Position numbers and translations under genes: made by a program
Notes under the pieces: model-generated
Seen by the model: the letters and a program-made list of their open reading frames with translations, nothing else
Told to the model about the DNA's origin: nothing
Databases searched by the model: none
Shown: positions 57,216 through 64,000 of the stretch, piece after piece
Position numbering within the stretch: the stretch's first letter is position 1
Layout: every line of letters begins with the position of its first letter
Source: Sthenelais limicola
Taxonomy: Eukaryota; Annelida; Polychaeta; Phyllodocida; Sigalionidae
NCBI GenBank assembly: GCA_942159475.1
Contig: OW804095.1
Location: 92,331,740 to 92,395,739, forward strand
Reading direction: 5' to 3'
DNA: 64,000 nt

Positions 57216-58247
57216 GTGGTATGATATTGAAGGATTATGGCTGTTTCTTCCGGTGTAAATCAAATGATATTCCAAATTATTCATTTCGGTGTACAGAACC
57301 CCTCTATTTTCAATATGATTAATCTTATAGGGAATCCGCGATAAAGTTGAAAATGTAAGGATATATTGGCTATATTTATATCAAGAGGCTAACAAATCGC
57401 ACTTATACTTTTTACACCAAATTGCACTGTAGAATAACAAAACACAAAAATAATGACAATTTCTAGAAAACGCCATGAATTCCATACAAACAGAGAGGAA
57501 ATACCCCTTTTCTAGTTTTCAGTTTTCAAAGCTTACATTCTATAACGCTAATTAAGGACCAACGTTCAATCTAGTATCTAATTTAAGTCAAAGTTTGTGG
57601 ATATTCTATTGATGCTTCCATGCCGTGGGTAACGTTGATGTGACAATCATTACCTCTGGCTTGGTATTCTTCAGTTCATATAAATTATTATTTTGGAGAA
57701 TTTCGGCTGACAATTTATATAATTTCTTTGCAATAAAAGTCTTGCTGGGCAGAAACTAGAACGGGACGATTGATCTCACCACCTGTTGGGATTTGGATCA
57801 GTACCCAGTAAACCTTTTGCTCTGGGCCAAAACACTAGCAACTTGTTGTGGTTTTTATATTGATGAGATAACATCAATCTAAATGGATTGGCATGATGGT
57901 CTGTCAATCATTGATAGCATCGATCTTGGCTCCTCCCATCCTGGATATCGGTGTGAAGAATCTGTTGATTCTGATATCAGCAGATGGGATCAGAATCATG
58001 CTGGTAATGGCTGAGAGGGGGAGGGGATGGCGTTTAGGTGTGAATTAAAGGGTATCTTTTTTATATTTAAAGGGTGAATTTCTTGGTCTGAACATGAGCG
58101 TGACCGGCTTGGGAATGCCTTGAGTGTGGGAAACTGCCTTGGCAACGACACAAACAAACAAAATAAGGTGTCAGTACAATAAATACATTTAGTCAGGTAG
58201 ATTGGTGCAAAAAAATGCAAGAATTGTTCAAATTGGTATGAAAGCAT
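57216..58247. other. No recognisable feature
   Basis: AT-rich DNA before the tandem array. Confidence 0.5.
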
Positions 58248-59890
58248 GAAATTTGGTACAGTGATAGATTTTGGTATGCTGATTAATTTTGGATATTGAC
58301 CCATTCTGAAATATTGTTTTATTGGGTTCTGTTGCCATGGTAACATTTTTTCAGGGAAATTTTGGCCATTCCCTGGAAATACTGAATTCTAACCAATAAT
58401 TTGATATGGTATACCCACATAAAGTAGTCTATGGAATAGTTCTCTAATTTTTCTAACTATTTCAGCTAATTATATGGTTGCTAGGCTATGTATGGTTGCT
58501 AAGCAACTGATAATATACTGAAATTTCTCCAAAATGGCTCATTTTATGTATATTTTATGGGGTAAGGCAATTATTTATGTTCTAAAATGTAACATTTATT
58601 TAATGATAACATTTTCAGTGATATGCTTCAGCTTTTAGAATTTCCAAGATGGCTGCCTAATGGTTCTAAGATCCAAAATGGCTGATCAAAAGACCCTTCA
58701 GGCCAACTTCCTAGTTGACTTGACTTTAGCTTGCAAGCTCATTCATTGTTCATATCAGTATGTACTTCAACCAATTCTGAACATTAGAATATATCTGAGA
58801 ACCTGAAATTTGGTACAGAGATACATTTTAATATGATGATTAATTTTTTATATTGACCCATTCTGAAAAGAATTATTCTCTTGGCTTCTGTTGCCATGGT
58901 AACATATTTTTAACTAAAATTTCATCATTTTTCCTGGAAAAACTGATTTCTAACAAATAATCATTACCAATATACCAAAATAAAGCAGTTATGCAATAGT
59001 TCTCTAAATTAGGTAACTATTTCAGGCAATTCCATGGTTGCTAGGCTATTTATGGTTGCTAAGCAACTGAAAATATGCTGAAATTGATCTGAAATGACTT
59101 ATTTAAAGCATATTTTCTTGGTAAAATCTATTTTTAATGTACTAAAATGTCATATTTCTTTGATAATCACAATTTCGGTGATATGCATCAACATTTAGAA
59201 TTTCCAAGATGGCTGCCAAATGGTTCTAAAGTCCAAAATGGCTGATCAATAGACCATTTTTGCCTATTTCCTAGTTGACTTGACTTTGATTTGCAAGCTA
59301 ATTCATGGTACATGTGTAATACAACAAATTCTGAACATCAAAATAGAACTGAGAGCCTGAAATTTGGTACAGGGGTAGATTTTGTTATGCTTATTAATTT
59401 TTGATATAGACCCATTCTGAAAAGTCTGTTTCCATAGTAACATTTTTAGTGACATATTGGCCATTCCCTGGAAATATTGATTTCTAACAAATAATATGTA
59501 ATAATATACCCGTATAAAGTAGTCTATGCAATAGTTTTCTTATTTATGTAACTATTTCAGGCAATTCCATGGTTGCTAGGCTTATGTAGGCTTGCTATGC
59601 AACTGAAAATATTCTGATCGAAATTGATCTGAGATGACTTATTTTATGTATATTTTCTGGTACTTTTTATGCCCACATATTTATTTGATAATCACAATTT
59701 TGGTGATTCACTCTTGACTTGAATTTGGTTTCTGAGTTCATTTGTTGTAAATAATTTAAGTTCAAATTATATATAGAGGACCTTGGTCGTTCTAAGAGTA
59801 GACCCATACTCAAATATTGTTCCTTGGTTACTGTTGCTATGTCATTTTTCTGCATTGAATGTTGCTTTTAAAATATTGAAGACACCTAGC
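58248..59890 (+). repeat. Tandem array, about 555-bp units, with X-box-like sites
   Basis: GAAATTTGGTACAG starts near 58248, 58805 and 59359, giving periods of 557 and 554 bp, with a decayed partial fourth unit from about 59750. Each unit holds an RFX-consensus-like site (GTTGCCATGGTAAC at 58331 and 58890, GTTTCCATAGTAAC at 59428), a second palindrome (GTTGCTAAGCAAC at 58496 and 59055) and CCAAGATGGCTGCC (58644, 59204). No coding frame is shared between units. It may be a satellite or an internal repeat of a larger element. Confidence 0.85.
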
Positions 59891-59939
59891 ATATACAATT
59901 CCTAGGCAATAATATATCCTTTATTTGTCTACAAAGGGG

Positions 59940-60735
59940 GCAGGGTCAGCGGCTCTAACTCCCTGAATAGTGATGATTTAAAGTCTAGTGGATGTGGTAA
60001 TTAGACATGTAAATATGGGTACAATCCACCATGTGGAACCACTTGTGGAGAATTGATATGGAATTCCAATTGATTTGATTGGTAATGGAGAGGGAATAAT
60101 AGGTATTGTGCATATTGTGACCATTTATTTGCAATTCAAGATGGTGTTATGATTGAGCATAAGGGTATAAGGAGATATCAATGAGCAAGCCAGGATGACA
60201 TCTGTTAGATCTCTCCTATATGGTATAAATTCTTTGGGTCTGACACTTCATTCCCAATCCCATTCACTGGGGTCTGCAATCTTGGGTTTGGCAGAAAATT
60301 GTTTTCAGATGGATTTAGCATGTTGATTAGCGAGTATTCTGGGTTGGAAGATGTTTCCGACATCATTCACTGAGTCCACACACCAGATCTGACTGTAGAT
60401 GAACACAGTGCAGTGCTGGAGATAAAGTATGCCAGAGGGACAGCACCCAAGTGGAATCAAATTCTGGGAACAGAATTCTTTAAAACGACTGGCAGCGCAT
60501 ATGGTATACAGGTCAGAAGAACATACATTTCCGACTCATTTTCATCTCCAAAAGTACCCCACACAAGGCCAAGATAGTGCCACCATTGGTAAGGTTAAAA
60601 CTGTTTCAGAAAATGTCCTCATATGTACCTCTACTCCAACTAGAAAAAAGTTCTTGGTACTTGAAATTCCCATACTTCCTCTGGGTATACAGATATATGA
60701 CATGACATCACGGCACCTACAAGAGTCGTGAATCA
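59940..60735 (+). other. Unresolved region with protein-like frames
   Basis: Lower AT bias than the surroundings and a 100-aa frame at 60429-60731. An overlapping frame contains DLTVDEHSAVLEIKYARGTA just upstream, which reads like real protein. A decayed gene split by frameshifts is possible, but I recognise no family. Confidence 0.2.
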
Positions 60736-61663
60736 AATGTACCTGGTGTGTGCTGGTGTATGTCTTTGGAGGTGGGCAGGGTTGGACTATGGTTGGCTAC
60801 TACCACTAGGCCTTAAATAGAATTAACTTTATGTTCAGTCCCTGACCCACCTGAAAACATTGCAACTGACTGAAGCATTTTTTAGGGCATTGTAAAACTT
60901 CCTATGACCAAAATAATGAATGTTTTCTTCATAGGAAATGAATTAATTAGCACCAATTGAATGGAATTAATTATCAATTTCAATGAAAAATTTGATCAAA
61001 TTCATTCTGGCACATGTGGCAATGACTCTTTTAACACCATGGCAAGTTTTGATACATATGATAAGTCTCCATCACTGCTACCAAAAATAAAATAAAAAAA
61101 AATAAAAATGGATTCCTGACCAACCAACCAACATTTCTACCATGAGGTGACTGGAAACAAAAATTTATTTCAGGCCCTAAATATGCAGCAAAACAACCCA
61201 CTGTCCATGACTTACCCCCTGGGAAACTCTTGGGTTATGGCATAACACCTCTTAACATTGTAAATAGTGTGTTGCACTCTGAGAATGCATAGAGGAAGGG
61301 AGGCTCAAGGCAATGTTGAGGTCCCAACATACATGTGTGCAAAATGGTGGATTTTAATTTATTTGTATGGTTTTCCTGATCCAAAACAAACCTACCAGTC
61401 TGACTGATCACTATCCACAGTCCTGAGACTTTGAATTTCTGACTTTCAGGCAGGAGTTAGCTTTTTCTGACTGGCATGAGGTCAAGCCTGCAAGGGTAGT
61501 TGGTTTATTGTTGAGTAGTTCAAGATTCAATCTTTTGCTGTGATGAAGTGGTAATTCAAATCAGTTGTGTTCCACTGAAGTACCTGAGTGACAAAACTAA
61601 ATATGTTTCCTTTATTTTGACAAATGAAAATCTTCTCCTGCTTGAATCATGGCTGAGACTCTA
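60736..61663. other. No recognisable feature
   Basis: Ordinary AT-rich DNA; no frame or repeat recognised. Confidence 0.5.
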
Positions 61664-62227
61664 ACCCATTGAGGGCGGGCTGATGCCTCAAGGCATCAAC
61701 ATCAAAATGGCTCAGGGGGCGGGCTGATGCCTCAAGGCATCACACATAATTTGGCTGAGGGGACGGGGTGATGCCTCAAGGCATCAATCTTTTATAAAAA
61801 TTGAAGGGGGCATAACTTAATAAAAAATGAACGGATTTTGATGAAATTTAAAATATATGTATACAAACACACTAGAAATATGTTCATAGGTTGTCATGGA
61901 GACAATAATGATGACGTCATAACTAACATACATTAATGCTGGAAAGTGAATTTGGAGCAAGGTTGCCGCCATATTGCACCCAATTGAGACCCATTATTTT
62001 AATTATTGAAGACCAAATTCTAGGAATTATGAAAAAATATGATCAATAACTGTTTACACCTATTAAATGATGTACATATGACACATATTATTTGAAGAAA
62101 ATATTCTTAAAGTGTTTTTAAACCCTAAACCTCATGTTAAACACCCGTCCTGAAGCCCAAAAAGGGGGAAAAGGGCCCCCGTCAGCCAGGCAAAATATGT
62201 GTAAACTGCCCCCGCCTTGAATGGGCT
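61664..62227. mobile_element. 0.56-kb inverted-repeat element with three identical hairpins
   Basis: The left end TAACCCATTGAGGGCGGG and the right end (CCCCGCCTTGAATGGGCTAA) are imperfect inverted repeats. Just inside the left end TGATGCCTCAAGGCATCA occurs at 61681, 61725 and 61769, exactly 44 bp apart. The interior includes a TGACGTCA at 61912. A related terminus (CCCCGAATGGGCTA) occurs at about 63219. The TTAA-like, CCC-starting ends recall piggyBac-type MITEs, but that is weak. Confidence 0.6.
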
Positions 62228-63085
62228 AAGTATCACCACCCTTGATGAGCAGTTTTTCCTTTTCAAGCAGCCTTTGGGGAAATAATCCTATCAATATTGG
62301 TAGAATATTTTTAATCTGTATGTCATCAAATACATACATTTTAGGTTTACCTTCTAAAGATCAATCATTGTTAGTAACATCAAATACCACCTTTTTATTT
62401 CGCCACTTATAGAGGCCAGCAACTAATTACTTATTTCATTGTAACTGATCTGCTATGCCCTGTTGGACATGGAGAACCCACCATGTGCAGCTAGATCCCA
62501 GGAGTAACATACTCCCCACCAACCTTACTCTATATTGACTAACATGGAATTTTAGCTTCAATATTTACTCTTCCTTCGAGTTGTCACAGTATGGGCTCAT
62601 CTGAAAGAACAATGTTATATGGTTGATGTTTACAAAAGCAAATAAATCAAATGTGTTTGCTCTATGAGATGCTTTCATTTAGGTCCTTTTTAAGATCCAG
62701 GGGAGTGTCCGCGTGAGAATTTGTGTATGGTAAATTTATCACCTTCATACAACATGATATGTTATTAAAAAGTACCTCACATACCTTTCCCTCTTATTGA
62801 AATGAATTTATCAGAGTAAATCCAGTTTTTCTCTCCCTATATCTTGATAACATTAGCTTCACAATGTCCGCCATTGTTATGCTAGCCATGGAGCTTCCCA
62901 CCTCCAAGTGTTAACGTATTTTTCGCTGCAAATCTAATGAGCCATGTCAAATCTATTCACAATCCACGATGAGTAGCATCTACCCTCTTATAATACCTAA
63001 TATCGGAATATTTGGTTATAAAATAAAAGAAATACAGAGCACTGAAACGTATATGTTCTTAATGCGATCTCAGTGTGCATAATTC
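62228..63085. other. No recognisable feature
   Basis: AT-rich DNA without recognised frames. Confidence 0.5.
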
Positions 63086-63560
63086 CTCGCCCGGTCTGTC
63101 TATGACGTCAGGGTTGATGACGTCGCATGGAGAATATTACTACATTGTAGATGCGCTCCCTTAGTGACGCACATTGCTGACGTCCATTCTAGACGGATAA
63201 CGCAGTTTTCCCCCGCGCCCCGAATGGGCTAGACTCACTTAATATCAACCAGGAATATATACGTGAAGGTGAAAACATCACCGATTATATTGGAGAAGTC
63301 ACGCCCCTAACTACGCCGCCTAGGTAACCACGCCCCCCTTGGTCCCGCTTATGACGTCGCCCCAGTGTTTACCTATGATGTCATAGTCCCAATGCTTCCA
63401 CGCCCACCTTACCTTCCACTCTCAACCGCTTCTCCGCCCACGCCACACGTATAATTTTTTCTTTATATGTAACTGTTTATAGTGAAAATAAAACCTCCTG
63501 ATTGAAGGTTTCAAGGCCATTCCTCCGTTCTGTGTTTATTCCAGCGTAGTGCGGGGGTCC
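63086..63560 (+). promoter_or_regulatory. CRE- and CCACGCCC-rich region, possible retroelement terminus
   Basis: TGACGTCA/G occurs at 63103, 63118 and 63352, with CACGCCC boxes near 63301, 63330 and 63398 and CCCACGCC near 63437. AATAAAACCTCC (63488) and TGTGTTTATTCCAG then follow, as in a transcribed terminal repeat. The box set resembles the DIRS terminal regions at 12.1 and 55.4 kb, but no coding part lies next to it in this window. Confidence 0.35.
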
Positions 63561-64000
63561 AAGCCATATATTACTACGATATCCTACATTATTTCTCCTT
63601 CATCAATTTGTGTTACACTATGTATAACAGTATGAATGAGATTTCACCAAGGTTTTTAAGCTCTTACTAGTACAAGAACTGCACACGAGACACTCTCGCA
63701 CATTGAAATACACTCGGCCATACTCATGTAAGTTTGGGTGAACTCAGAGTAATGGTTTCTCACTCTCTCACCAGTAGCGCCATCAGTGCAACACCACCAT
63801 AGAGCGTATAATGTGCAAAACTATTGCCTACATTGGTGATTCATTGCACATGGATTTAACACTAAAACAAAACGATTTTAATGCGACTGGCCACGGGAGA
63901 AGGGCGGGACAGCATGGAGGATGGGGGTCGGGATGGTGGGCTATGTCAACCTACAAAAACAATCCTATAGGCACAAAACGCTAAAACTGTACAACAATTA
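63561..64000. other. No recognisable feature
   Basis: Sequence to the window end with no recognised frame or repeat. Confidence 0.45.

Noticed and set aside
58248..59890. CRISPR-like array
   Set aside because: Units are about 555 bp, wholly repeated and in animal-type DNA; no short repeat-spacer pattern.

Overview
The window looks like AT-rich, repeat-dense intergenic DNA from an animal genome, most likely a marine invertebrate. The evidence is a mix of DIRS-type tyrosine-recombinase retrotransposons, an APE-type non-LTR retrotransposon, a Ty3/gypsy integrase fragment, many short inverted-repeat (MITE-like) elements, microsatellites, and no operon-like gene packing. I cannot name the species. 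I recognise no intact cellular protein-coding gene and no complete rRNA or tRNA gene. Almost every long reading frame belongs to a mobile element.

Layout. 0-12 kb: small inverted-repeat elements (11-1479, 4805-5416, 6221-6549, 7062-7476), minisatellites and plain AT-rich DNA. 12.05-14.64 kb: a 3'-truncated, frameshifted DIRS-like retroelement on the + strand (terminal region, gag-like zinc-knuckle ORF, reverse transcriptase with an intact YLDD box). 15-23 kb: element fragments, a 77-bp near-palindrome at 19.3 kb, a 240-bp polypurine tract at 21.1 kb and a GC-rich repeated motif at 21.6-22.5 kb. 23.0-26.4 kb: the best-preserved gene of the window, a minus-strand endonuclease/reverse-transcriptase ORF of about 961 aa with its poly(A) tail. 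29.5-30.7 kb: a Ty3/gypsy integrase pseudogene (minus). It abuts 30.74-34.60 kb, a 3.86-kb element with 136-bp terminal inverted repeats that carries a decayed gene I cannot assign to a described transposase.

35-50 kb: MITE copies (one family of about seven copies in the window, most of them between 37 and 44 kb), a non-LTR 3' fragment, clusters of near-perfect hairpins at 38.8 and 42.2-42.6 kb, a tRNA-Leu-like SINE head at 49.0 kb, and a GC-rich block with CRE-type TGACGTCA palindromes at 47 kb. 51.0-55.5 kb: a second DIRS-like element on the minus strand (RT, RNase H, tyrosine recombinase). It shares its terminal region with the 12-kb element and is split by a 1638-bp insertion (52716-54353) with a 6-bp target duplication and a strange mirrored low-complexity interior. 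58.2-59.9 kb: a tandem array of about 555-bp units with RFX/X-box-like sites. 61.7-62.2 kb: an inverted-repeat element with three identical hairpins at 44-bp spacing. 63.1-63.5 kb: a CRE-rich region that resembles a retroelement terminus.

The genes do not form a pathway; they are successive layers of transposon insertion and decay. The items most worth following up are the 3.86-kb element with its unassigned gene, the 1638-bp mirrored insertion, the X-box tandem array and the hairpin cluster.
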